Shown here piece by piece: positions 1-8,066 of a stretch of DNA of 64,000 nt. The DNA comes from Crateriforma conspicua. GTDB lineage: Bacteria > Planctomycetota > Planctomycetia > Pirellulales > Pirellulaceae. A program made the translations under genes and the position numbers. Location: positions 4,464,001 to 4,528,000 of the forward strand of contig NZ_CP036319.1 in assembly GCF_007752935.1 (NCBI RefSeq). The letters run 5' to 3'. A model generated the notes under the pieces. The model was not told the DNA's origin, ran no database searches, and saw only the letters and a list, made by a program, of their open reading frames with translations. The number at the start of each line of letters is the position of its first letter. Position 1 is the first letter of the stretch.

Positions 1-3000
1 CAACATAGCCATTCAGTCAAGGTTCCCGATGGGATCACCCCCGGTTCGTATTACCTGCTTGCCAGCCAGTCGGCGGACTTTGCCAAGTCGGACAACCAGC
101 TGAGCATCGCCGAGGTCTGGGTCAGCGATCTGGCGTTGGTCATTCGAAACGACAATCGCACCGGTCGCTTGTCAGGTTTCGTGCTGAACGCAAAATCCGG
201 TGAACCGATCCGTGGTGCCAGCGTGCGATCTTGGATGCGTGAACCGCGGACCAATCGTTTTCGCCCGCTTCGTACCGTTCGCAGCGATGCAAACGGGTTG
301 TTCCAAATCAACGCCGCCGATCGCAACAGCGTGATGCTGCTGGCCAGCCACGACGGAAATCGTCTGAGTTCACACAACTACTTCAACACCCGACGCGTTG
401 AACCGAATCACCGAACCAACGAATCCACTCAGTTTTTTACAGACCGCAGCCTGTATCGCCCCGGTCAAACGATCCGCTTCAAAGGCATCTGTTTGTCGGT
501 GTATCAACACCAAGACCAATACAAGGTCCTGAAGAATCGGTCGCTTAGCGTGACGTTGTCGGATCCGAACGGGAAAGAAGTCGAAACGCTGAAGGTTCGC
601 ACCAACGATTACGGCAGCTTTTCCGGCAGCTTCACCGCCCCTCGGGACCGGCTGACCGGACGTATGACGTTGAAAGTCGTCGATGGTCCTCGCGGTCAAG
701 CCAACATCAACGTCGAAGAATACAAACGTCCGAAATTTCAGGTCGAACTGGAACCGCTGGCCGACCAAGCGTCTTTGAATCAAGTCGTCACGGCGACGGG
801 CAAAGCAACGGCTTACACCGGAGCGGCGATCAACGATGCCAAAGTCACTTGGCGTGTCGTGCGATCGGTCAACTATCCGGTCTGGTGGTACTGGCGTTGC
901 TGGTGGATGCCGCCGCAAAGCAGCAGCCAAGAAATCGCCCATGGCACCAGCATGACCGACGGGTCCGGTCGATTTGAAATCGAATTTACGGCGAAACCGG
1001 ATGCCAGCGTTGCCAAGGATTCCGAGCCGACGTTCCGCTATGAGATTCACGCGGACGTCACCGACACGACCGGCGAAACACGATCCGACAAGCGGACGAT
1101 CAGCCTAGGTTACACCAGCCTGGCCGCATCAATGACGGCCGACGATTGGTTGACCGCGGACGAACCGGTATCGATCCGAATCCGCACAACTTCGCTGGAC
1201 GGACAACCCCAAGCGGCAACCGGAACCGTCAAGATTCACCGCTTGGTTCAGCCCGACCAGGTGACTCGTCAATCATTGACGCGTGCTCCTGATCCCTTCA
1301 GCCCGCCGGCGTTGTTCGACGAAGGTGAAACGAAATCGCCCGACGAAATCGATCCCACCAATCCAAACTCCTGGCCGCTGGGCGATGTCGTCGCGGAAAC
1401 CGAATTCGAAACCAACGCCAGCGGCCAGACCACGTTCAAAGCATCGCTGGATGCGGGCATCTATCGTGCGGTGCTGACCAGTCGGGACGATCGCGGAAAT
1501 GAGATCTCGGCGTTGCATCCGATGCAAGTGCTGGACTTGGACGCCAAGCAACTGGACATTCGGCTGCCCGAGATCTATCAAGCCAAATCGTGGTCGGTCG
1601 AAGTCGGCGAGGACTTTCAAGTCTTCTGGGGCAGCGGATATGAACAGGCGCGAGCATTCGTCGAAATCGAACATCGCGGTAAGGTGCTGAAATCTTTCTG
1701 GACGCCCGCCGATCGAACCCAAGCATTGATCGAACAGAAAGTCGAACCCGGAATGCGTGGCGGGTTCACGATCCGCACCACGATGGTTCGCGAAAACCGT
1801 GCTTTCCTGCACAGCAACACGGTTTCGGTTCCCTGGTCGAACAAGAATTTGTCGATCCGATGGGAACACTTCGTCAGCAAGCTTTCACCGGCGGAAAAAC
1901 AAACGTGGACCGCCATCATCGAAGGCCCTGACGCCGAACGAGCGGCCGCCGAAATGGTGGCGACGCTATATGACGTATCGCTAGACGCGTACCAACCGCA
2001 TCAGTGGTTGCAACGCTTCAGCGTCTTTCGCCGTGACGGATCATCGGTGCGATCCTATTTCCAAAACCACAACCAGAACTTGCAAGTTTTCTGGAACGAC
2101 TGGACCACCCGCAATCGCGACGGCAGCTTGGTGTACCCCAGCCTGGCCGGTGAATTGGTCCACAACTTCATGGGCTATCAATTCATGCGTGGCCGCATGA
2201 TGCGAGGCGGCATGGGTGGGGCCATGGGACGTTCGAACATGTTTTTTGGTGCCGCGCCCCAGGCCGCACCGATGGCAGCCAGCCCGGAAATGGCCGACGC
2301 ATTTGGAATGGACGATGCAGAGGTCGCCGAGGGAGCGATCATGTCCAAAGCGTCCGCGGGAATGGGGGGAATTGGCGGAGGCGGTGAGGCGGAACAAGCC
2401 CCACAGCCCGACATCGATCTGTCGGGTGTTCAAGCCCGCAAGAATTTGAACGAAACCGCGTTTTTCTTCCCACACTTGACCGCCAGTGACGACGGCACGG
2501 TGCGGATGGAATTCACGATGCCCGAAGCCCTGACCGAATGGAAATTCATGGGCTTCGCCCACGATACGGAATTGGCCAGCGGCGGTCTGATCGACAGCGT
2601 GGTGACCAGCAAGGATTTGATGATCCAGCCGAATCCGCCGCGTTTCTTACGCGAAGGCGACCAGATCGAATTCACCGTCAAGGTCAGCAACCTGTCGCCG
2701 TCACGGCAAACCGGCACTGTTCGACTGACGTTTGCAAACGCTCGCACCGGAGATACCGTCGATGCGTTGCTTGGAAACGATTCGGTCGATCAAACCTTTG
2801 AAGTCGCCGCCGGTGAATCCAAGTCTTATTCTTGGCGATTGAATGTTCCCGACGAAATCGGATTCCTGACCTACAAGGCGGTCGGCTCGACCGGGCGTCT
2901 TTCCGATGGCGAAGAAGGCTATCTGCCCGTCCTGTCGCGTCGCATTCTGGTCACCGAATCGTTGGCGTTGCCGATCCGTGGTGCACAAACCAAGGACTTT

Positions 3001-4731
3001 CGTTTCGACAAATTGGCCGATTCGGCGGGGTCGGAATCGCTGCGGCACCAGTCGCTGACCGTGCAAATGGTTTCCAACCCGTCGTGGTACGCCGTGATGG
3101 CACTTCCATACCTGATGGAGTTCCCGCACGAGTGCAGCGAACAATTGTTCAACCGAATTTATGCCAACGCGCTGGCGCGAAAGATCGTCAACAGCGATCC
3201 GAAGATCGAACGCATCTTTGAACAGTGGCGGGGCACCGAAACGCTGGACAGCCCACTGTTGAAAAACGAAGACTTGAAAGCGGTCATGATCGAAGAAACG
3301 CCCTGGTACCGCCAAGCCCAGGCCGAAAGCCAAGCTCGGCGAAACGTCGCGGTGCTTTTTGATACCAACCGTTTGAACGATGAACTTGATCGTGCGGTGG
3401 AAAAGCTTGCCGATCGTCAACTGGACGACGGCACCTGGTCGTGGTTCCCCGGTGGACGCCAAAACCGCTACATCACCCTGTACATCGTCACCGGCTTCGG
3501 CCGCCTGGATCATCTGGGTGTGAACATCGAAACCGACGTGGTCGACCTTGCGATCCCGGAACTGGATACCTGGATGACGGAGATCTACGAAGACATCAAA
3601 GCCAAGGACCGAGACAAGAATCACCTGTCATCCACGGTGGCGTTGTATTTGTACGGCCGCAGCTTTTTCTTGAAAGATCATCCGATCGCTGCGGAGCATC
3701 GCCAAGCCATCGACTACTGGGTCGATCAAGCATCCACGCACTGGTTGAAACTGGCCAACCGACAATCGCAGGCACACCTGGCGATCGCCCTGAAACGGTT
3801 CGGCAAAACGTCTTCCGCACGCGCTATCATGGTGTCGATCAAAGAACGCAGCGTCACCGACGAAGAAATGGGCATGTTCTGGCGTGACACCGAACTGTCA
3901 TGGTGGTGGTACCGTGCCCCGATCGAAACCCAGGCGATGATGATCGAAGCCTTCGACGAAGTCATGGACGACCAAGTTGCGGTCGAAGACTGCAAGGTCT
4001 GGTTGTTGAAGCAAAAACAAACCCAAGATTGGAAAACAACCAAGGCCACTGCCGACGCCGTGTACGCGTTGCTGTTGCGTGGTGGAAACGAATTGGCATC
4101 CGACGAAATCGTCACCGTCGCGCTGGGAGGTGAAGAGATTCAGCCCGAGCGGATCGAAGCGGGCACCGGTTTCTACGAACAACGATTCACCGGGTCAGAA
4201 ATTTCCGCCAAGCAAGCGGACGTTCGTGTCACGAAGGTCGACGACGGCGTCGCTTGGGGCAGCGTGCACTGGCAATACATGGAAGACATCGCCAACGTGA
4301 CCGCTCATGAAGGCACGCCGCTGAAACTGTCGAAACAGTTGTACGTCAAAAAGAATACGGCGTCGGGCCCCAAGTTGCAGCGTGTCGATGGCCCGGTGGA
4401 AGTCGGCGATGAATTGGTGGTGCGTCTCGTTTTGGCGACCGATCGCGACATGGAATACTTGCACCTGAAGGACCACCGCGGCAGCGGTACAGAACCTGTC
4501 AACGTGCTGTCGTCGTATCGCTATCAAGACGGATTGGCGTACTACGAATCCACTCGTGATACCGCCAGCCACTTCTTCATCGACTACCTGCCCAAAGGCA
4601 AGTACGTGTTCGAATACTCGACCCGCGTCCAACTGCGTGGTGAATATCAGACGGGTCTTGCGAACATCCAATGCATGTACGCACCGGAGTTCAACAGCCA
4701 CAGCGAAAGCCTGCCGATCCAGGTCCAGTGA
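1..4731 (+). CDS. Alpha-2-macroglobulin-like (MG-domain) protein, 5' end outside window
   Basis: The frame is open from base 1, so the true start lies upstream and about 1576 codons are visible. Family features are seen in order: repeated beta-sandwich MG segments, including the typical FFTDRSLYRPGQTI stretch near codon 140; a Gly/Met-rich linker at about 2166-2400; an A2M-type stretch beginning ETAFFFPHL and containing MEFTMPEALTEWKF; then an alpha-helical thioester domain with the motif CSEQ. The Cys codon is at 3133 and the Gln codon at 3142, so the C-x-E-Q thioester pair is kept although the usual Gly or Leu is Ser. Bacterial members are large envelope or secreted proteins thought to trap proteases by a thioester-linked conformational change. 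No PBP1C gene is visible next door. The product stands alone before a 216-bp gap. Family is sure; substrate and function are inferred. Confidence 0.85.
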   Translation, partial: QHSHSVKVPDGITPGSYYLLASQSADFAKSDNQLSIAEVWVSDLALVIRNDNRTGRLSGFVLNAKSGEPIRGASVRSWMREPRTNRFRPLRTVRSDANGLFQINAADRNSVMLLASHDGNRLSSHNYFNTRRVEPNHRTNESTQFFTDRSLYRPGQTIRFKGICLSVYQHQDQYKVLKNRSLSVTLSDPNGKEVETLKVRTNDYGSFSGSFTAPRDRLTGRMTLKVVDGPRGQANINVEEYKRPKFQVELEPLADQASLNQVVTATGKATAYTGAAINDAKVTWRVVRSVNYPVWWYWRCWWMPPQSSSQEIAHGTSMTDGSGRFEIEFTAKPDASVAKDSEPTFRYEIHADVTDTTGETRSDKRTISLGYTSLAASMTADDWLTADEPVSIRIRTTSLDGQPQAATGTVKIHRLVQPDQVTRQSLTRAPDPFSPPALFDEGETKSPDEIDPTNPNSWPLGDVVAETEFETNASGQTTFKASLDAGIYRAVLTSRDDRGNEISALHPMQVLDLDAKQLDIRLPEIYQAKSWSVEVGEDFQVFWGSGYEQARAFVEIEHRGKVLKSFWTPADRTQALIEQKVEPGMRGGFTIRTTMVRENRAFLHSNTVSVPWSNKNLSIRWEHFVSKLSPAEKQTWTAIIEGPDAERAAAEMVATLYDVSLDAYQPHQWLQRFSVFRRDGSSVRSYFQNHNQNLQVFWNDWTTRNRDGSLVYPSLAGELVHNFMGYQFMRGRMMRGGMGGAMGRSNMFFGAAPQAAPMAASPEMADAFGMDDAEVAEGAIMSKASAGMGGIGGGGEAEQAPQPDIDLSGVQARKNLNETAFFFPHLTASDDGTVRMEFTMPEALTEWKFMGFAHDTELASGGLIDSVVTSKDLMIQPNPPRFLREGDQIEFTVKVSNLSPSRQTGTVRLTFANARTGDTVDALLGNDSVDQTFEVAAGESKSYSWRLNVPDEIGFLTYKAVGSTGRLSDGEEGYLPVLSRRILVTESLALPIRGAQTKDFRFDKLADSAGSESLRHQSLTVQMVSNPSWYAVMALPYLMEFPHECSEQLFNRIYANALARKIVNSDPKIERIFEQWRGTETLDSPLLKNEDLKAVMIEETPWYRQAQAESQARRNVAVLFDTNRLNDELDRAVEKLADRQLDDGTWSWFPGGRQNRYITLYIVTGFGRLDHLGVNIETDVVDLAIPELDTWMTEIYEDIKAKDRDKNHLSSTVALYLYGRSFFLKDHPIAAEHRQAIDYWVDQASTHWLKLANRQSQAHLAIALKRFGKTSSARAIMVSIKERSVTDEEMGMFWRDTELSWWWYRAPIETQAMMIEAFDEVMDDQVAVEDCKVWLLKQKQTQDWKTTKATADAVYALLLRGGNELASDEIVTVALGGEEIQPERIEAGTGFYEQRFTGSEISAKQADVRVTKVDDGVAWGSVHWQYMEDIANVTAHEGTPLKLSKQLYVKKNTASGPKLQRVDGPVEVGDELVVRLVLATDRDMEYLHLKDHRGSGTEPVNVLSSYRYQDGLAYYESTRDTASHFFIDYLPKGKYVFEYSTRVQLRGEYQTGLANIQCMYAPEFNSHSESLPIQVQ
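2166..2400 (+). other. Met/Gly-rich linker inside the macroglobulin-like gene
   Basis: This segment encodes about 78 residues dominated by Met, Gly, Ala and Arg (for example GRMMRGGMGGAMGRSNM), with about 12 Met in 60 residues. It lies just before the conserved A2M-type domain, the position where animal macroglobulins carry the protease-sensitive bait region. Whether it acts as bait here is inference. Confidence 0.55.
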
Positions 4732-4785
4732 GCATTCACTGTTCGATTGGCGGGCATCGTGCGGTATGCGCTGGAGTCGCGAACA

Positions 4786-4863
4786 CGGCCGGTCGCTAAA
4801 CCGAACGCCAATCCAGACCCTCGTTCAATTCATTCAAATTGCGAGGGCCGTCGGGGGTGACGA
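4786..4863. repeat. Left copy of 78-bp direct repeat (displaced 3' end of M24 peptidase gene)
   Basis: This copy matches 7989-8066 in the same orientation with 7 mismatches in 78 bp, and 32 bp are identical (4818-4849 against 8021-8052). On the minus strand it would encode VTPDGPRNLNELNEGLDWRSV and a stop at 4796-4798, that is, the last residues of the M24 peptidase at 7999-9132. The five differences inside the reading frame are all third-codon-position changes, one of them giving Glu to Asp. The identical core is an imperfect dyad with arms CCCTCG/CGAGGG and CAATT/AATTG. Homology to the peptidase stops at about 4863. It is probably the resident gene end displaced by an insertion. Confidence 0.85.
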
Positions 4864-5190
4864 AACAAACGGACTCAAAATCCTATCCCCACCAGTTTCC
4901 ATGCAGCTATCGATGCCGCGCTATGGTCTCGGCAAACATGACTAACCGTGCCGCTCGTGCCTGAATCCTTCCCCACTGTCTCCCTTCTTTCGCGGCGAAC
5001 ACTTTTCATTCTTTTTGGCATTTTGCTGAAACATTTTGTTGCCCCCCCATTTTTTTCCGTTAAAACAGTTTTTGGTCAGGGTCAATTGGGCAACAAGCAA
5101 GTAAACAGTTGGGGCCAACGGCACGTGTTGTCGAAGCGATGTTTGAATTGGCGCGGTGCTCTGTCAGCCACCGCCACACGGCTCAATACG

Positions 5191-6348
5191 ATGTCGTTGA
5201 ACGAGCGGATCAAATTGGTCTCGCAAATGGGTCACCTGAGCAGATTCTGCGTTTCAGCTTTCTGGACGCGATGTTGTGTGGTTTTGCTGTGCATCCCATT
5301 TTCGGCATCCTCCCTTGCTAATCAGGTCAACACCGACAGTTCGGAAGGAGACGTCGTTAAAGGGCCCAGCAAACGTGTGGTGCAGATTGAGCGAGCCTGC
5401 GTCTTGACGAGAGTTGAGCGCAGGTTGCCGCGAGTCGAAGTGGATTTCGGTTCACACCTTCCCGGAACGGTTATCGATTGCTTGCTGACAGTGAAGAATC
5501 ACACCAATTCTGACTTGGTGTTCAGCTCTATCCAGCCCGGATGCCAATGCCTTTCGCTATCTCCACGCTCGGGTGTGCTGCCTGATAAATCTAATCAGGT
5601 TTTTCGAATCAGAATTTCAACGCCGACCAATCCTTCCAAAGTTCGTTCGGAAGTCGGAATCTTGGCCCGGCGTGCCAACGGTTCACCACTTTTTTCGATA
5701 CGACCATTCTTCTCGGCCAGTGGCGTTGTTGCCTTTGTCCCAAGCTATGTGGATACCGAAATCCCAGTGGACCAGGATAATCATGAGATCCAAATTCCAT
5801 TTTTGCTGGGGGCCGATACAAAGCAAGAACTTATTGACTTAACGGCAAGCCAATCTCTCGCGAATATCGAGACCGCGTTAGACTTTGAAAACTCAGTAGT
5901 TCGCATGCGAGTTAAGCGGAAAGCCATCAAGAATGGCCCCATCGCCGGATCGCTCAAGCTGACCAATATTGAAACCGGATCGTCAAGCGACGTCATGATT
6001 GACATCTCGACATCGCATCCGTTGACCGTTGCACCGCGGACGCTTGTCATGCACCTCGACGCGGAACAAGGCCGATATACGGGCAAGATCGTAGCGTCCG
6101 ACCGTCGGCCAGATGGTGACGGATCCAAGCTGAAATGTGATTTCTATGCTACTTCCAAACCATTGGCTTCTGAACGAGTGCGTCAAGTTGGCCAGGTTGG
6201 CATCTATCGAATCTTCTTCGATGCTCCTGATCCGGCGTCAGAACCGCCGGAAAACCTTGTGATCGAATGCCGGTTGATGGCTGGCAAGTTACTACGAACG
6301 GTCAAGATCCCAGTCGTTTTTTCTTCAAGATCTCCCAACCAGGAATGA
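5191..6348 (+). CDS. Secreted DUF1573-like protein (islet gene 1)
   Basis: The product is about 385 residues. The frame is open back to 4948, but the part before 5191 has no protein-like character and no secretion signal. ATG 5191 (MSLNERI) or ATG 5227 (MGHLSRF) both place a hydrophobic segment (CCVVLLCIPFSASSLA) as a signal peptide, and 5227 is an equally good start. After it comes a DUF1573/ASH-like beta-sandwich of the pattern VDFGSHLPGTVIDCLLTVKNHTNSDLVF followed by a Cys-x-Cys (PGCQCLSL). That family is common in planctomycete and Bacteroidetes exported proteins, but its role is not settled. The remaining 240 residues look like further beta-rich repeats. Codon usage is visibly more A/T-rich than the flanking genes. 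It is followed 3 bp later by the Cys-rich gene, so the two are surely cotranscribed. Confidence 0.7.
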   Translation: MSLNERIKLVSQMGHLSRFCVSAFWTRCCVVLLCIPFSASSLANQVNTDSSEGDVVKGPSKRVVQIERACVLTRVERRLPRVEVDFGSHLPGTVIDCLLTVKNHTNSDLVFSSIQPGCQCLSLSPRSGVLPDKSNQVFRIRISTPTNPSKVRSEVGILARRANGSPLFSIRPFFSASGVVAFVPSYVDTEIPVDQDNHEIQIPFLLGADTKQELIDLTASQSLANIETALDFENSVVRMRVKRKAIKNGPIAGSLKLTNIETGSSSDVMIDISTSHPLTVAPRTLVMHLDAEQGRYTGKIVASDRRPDGDGSKLKCDFYATSKPLASERVRQVGQVGIYRIFFDAPDPASEPPENLVIECRLMAGKLLRTVKIPVVFSSRSPNQE

Positions 6349-6351
6349 CAA

Positions 6352-6825
6352 ATGAAGCGAATCGCCAAGCTCCTTATTGCTATTGGACTCTTTATCGCTG
6401 CCTGCGTGGCAAACCTCTTGAGCACCAATTCCGCCCAAGCAATCTGCACAGTGGAAATCACCAACAATTGCATAGACATCGTTGAAGATGCCTCCGCATG
6501 CGCGGACACTGACTGCGAACCAGGCTACTACAGTCCCTTTTATTACTGCCCGGAAGACACTGTCGAACACGAAGTCAATGATCGCGACTTTACCACCACC
6601 GAAGAACGAGACTACGACGGTGGTCCCGAAATCAATTGGGGCGATGACTACGCCCCGGTTCCAGGTACGACAACTTGGTGCGATCGTTGGTGGGATTGCG
6701 ATTACAGTTCGCGATGCACTGCGGCAACAAACTACAAATGTCAAGTCGATTTTGGATCGGGTGCCCACTTCCTTAGTCAAGTTCAAGATCATACTGTGAT
6801 CGGACGCTGCCCCGACGACCAGTGA
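6352..6825 (+). CDS. Small secreted cysteine-rich protein (islet gene 2)
   Basis: This 157-residue product starts with a clean signal peptide (MKRIAKLLIAIGLF, cleavage expected after SAQA). The mature part is acidic, with about 11 Cys plus many Tyr, Trp and Asp residues, including CADTDCEPGYYSPFYYC and CDRWWDCDYSSRC. Paired Cys suggest disulfide-stabilised folding outside the cytoplasm. No known family is recognised. It begins 3 bp after the DUF1573-like gene and precedes the third islet gene by 80 bp, which implies one transcript. It could be a secreted effector, a surface peptide or a partner of the DUF1573 protein; none of these is shown by the sequence. Confidence 0.65.
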   Translation: MKRIAKLLIAIGLFIAACVANLLSTNSAQAICTVEITNNCIDIVEDASACADTDCEPGYYSPFYYCPEDTVEHEVNDRDFTTTEERDYDGGPEINWGDDYAPVPGTTTWCDRWWDCDYSSRCTAATNYKCQVDFGSGAHFLSQVQDHTVIGRCPDDQ

Positions 6826-6905
6826 CGTCCCTGAAAACCGTACCTCGCCGCACCGGTCTTCTATGCAATTCGATACGCATAGGTACTTTTCCTGAGGAAC
6901 GATCA

Positions 6906-7877
6906 ATGTTTATTATAGTTAGGGCATCTCGCGTCTTTTTATATGGATCCGCTTTTGGATTGTTGCTCTTCGCATGCCCGATGGTCCGGTCGGCAGATAA
7001 TAGGGCCAACGAGTTGATTGGATACATGGATGCGTCGACAGCGTTGCTCGACGCGATTGACTCGTACGACCTGGCTTGGCGAACCGAAGAATCGGTTGAG
7101 GTGATGGGCATGCCGATCATACCGCGAGAGAGTTTCTTGCGACTACACTATGATAAGCCGAATCGCCAACTGCTCCTTCTTTCGGTCAACTACAGCTACG
7201 ATATCGAGCAACTACTTAGAGGTGTCCCTGCTGATCGTCGTGCGGAAACCTTAATGGTTTTAATTGACGGTGATCGCACTATTCGGCGTTTGGTGGGACG
7301 TCCGCCTGAAGTTCTCCCACTTTCATTCGAACAAAGATCCGAATTACGAACCATTCCCAGACTTCGTTCACTGGGGTCATTGGGGTTCTTCGCATCTGTC
7401 TTTGGCCAGGAAAACAACCGCGAAAGCTTGGTGCGGGTTACGTCGATGGCCAAAACGCTCAGTACAAAAGTGACGGATCTTGAAATCAGCTTTACCGCAA
7501 AGATCGAAAGCAAATGTGACGAAACCTATCAATGGTTTTTCTCATCTCAAGAATTGCTCCCCATCCGACACGTGGTGCGTCAAAGATGTGGCGCCAATCA
7601 AAATTGGGATGTTGTTACCCGCCAAACAATCGACTGGAGCAAACATGATGGGGCTGGCCATCTTCCTTCCAGTGTCGTGGAAGAAACGCTCGGATCGATC
7701 AGGCTACCGCGCAAAGACGGTACGAAGAAACGCTTTCCGATGGAGAAAACGTTGGTGGTCGACATGCTTTGGCGACCACTCGGTTCGATCGGCGACATTG
7801 AACAGATTGCTCAGCGTGAACAGATCACACCTAAAAGCATTGAACAACTGATTGATTGGAAACGACCAGAGGGCTGA
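6906..7877 (+). CDS. Secreted protein of unknown function (islet gene 3)
   Basis: ATG 6906 is chosen because GAGGA lies about 8 bases upstream and it places a signal peptide (MFIIVRASRVFLYGSAFGLLLFACP, cleavage near RSA) at the N-terminus. An in-frame GTG at 6822 overlaps the stop of the previous gene but would bury the signal. The 323-residue product has a loose resemblance to LolA-like or outer-membrane-lipoprotein-sorting-style beta proteins (alternating short strands, SYDLAWRTEESVEV), but I do not recognise a family. A/T-rich codons are shared with the two preceding genes. It ends 111 bp before the right direct repeat, so it is the last cargo gene of the islet. Confidence 0.6.
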   Translation: MFIIVRASRVFLYGSAFGLLLFACPMVRSADNRANELIGYMDASTALLDAIDSYDLAWRTEESVEVMGMPIIPRESFLRLHYDKPNRQLLLLSVNYSYDIEQLLRGVPADRRAETLMVLIDGDRTIRRLVGRPPEVLPLSFEQRSELRTIPRLRSLGSLGFFASVFGQENNRESLVRVTSMAKTLSTKVTDLEISFTAKIESKCDETYQWFFSSQELLPIRHVVRQRCGANQNWDVVTRQTIDWSKHDGAGHLPSSVVEETLGSIRLPRKDGTKKRFPMEKTLVVDMLWRPLGSIGDIEQIAQREQITPKSIEQLIDWKRPEG

Positions 7878-7988
7878 TTCGCGAAGCGTCTTTGTGATCA
7901 ACGGCGTTGACACTGGAAGTGACCGAATACGCTTTTTTTCTTCGCCTGAATAGGCTCTCTGGTCCGATCAAGCCGATTTCCAGTCGAA

Positions 7989-8066
7989 CGGCCGACCGCT
8001 AAACCGATCGCCAATCCAGGCCCTCGTTCAATTCATTCAAATTGCGAGGGCCTTCTGGCGTGACGA
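7989..8066. repeat. Right copy of 78-bp direct repeat, inside the intact peptidase gene
   Basis: This is the partner of 4786-4863. It comprises the last 22 codons and stop (7999-8001) of the M24 peptidase gene plus 10 bp beyond. The distance between repeats is 3125 bp. The arrangement resembles an attR site in which the inserted DNA restored the 3' end of its target gene, but no recombinase gene is seen in between. Confidence 0.85.

Noticed and set aside
4948-5190. N-terminal extension of the DUF1573-like protein
   Set aside because: It would place about 80 non-family residues before the signal peptide; start at 5191 or 5227 is more economical.
4864-7988. Integrase, transposase or toxin-antitoxin gene inside the islet
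   Set aside because: I looked on both strands; only the three secreted-protein genes have coding character.
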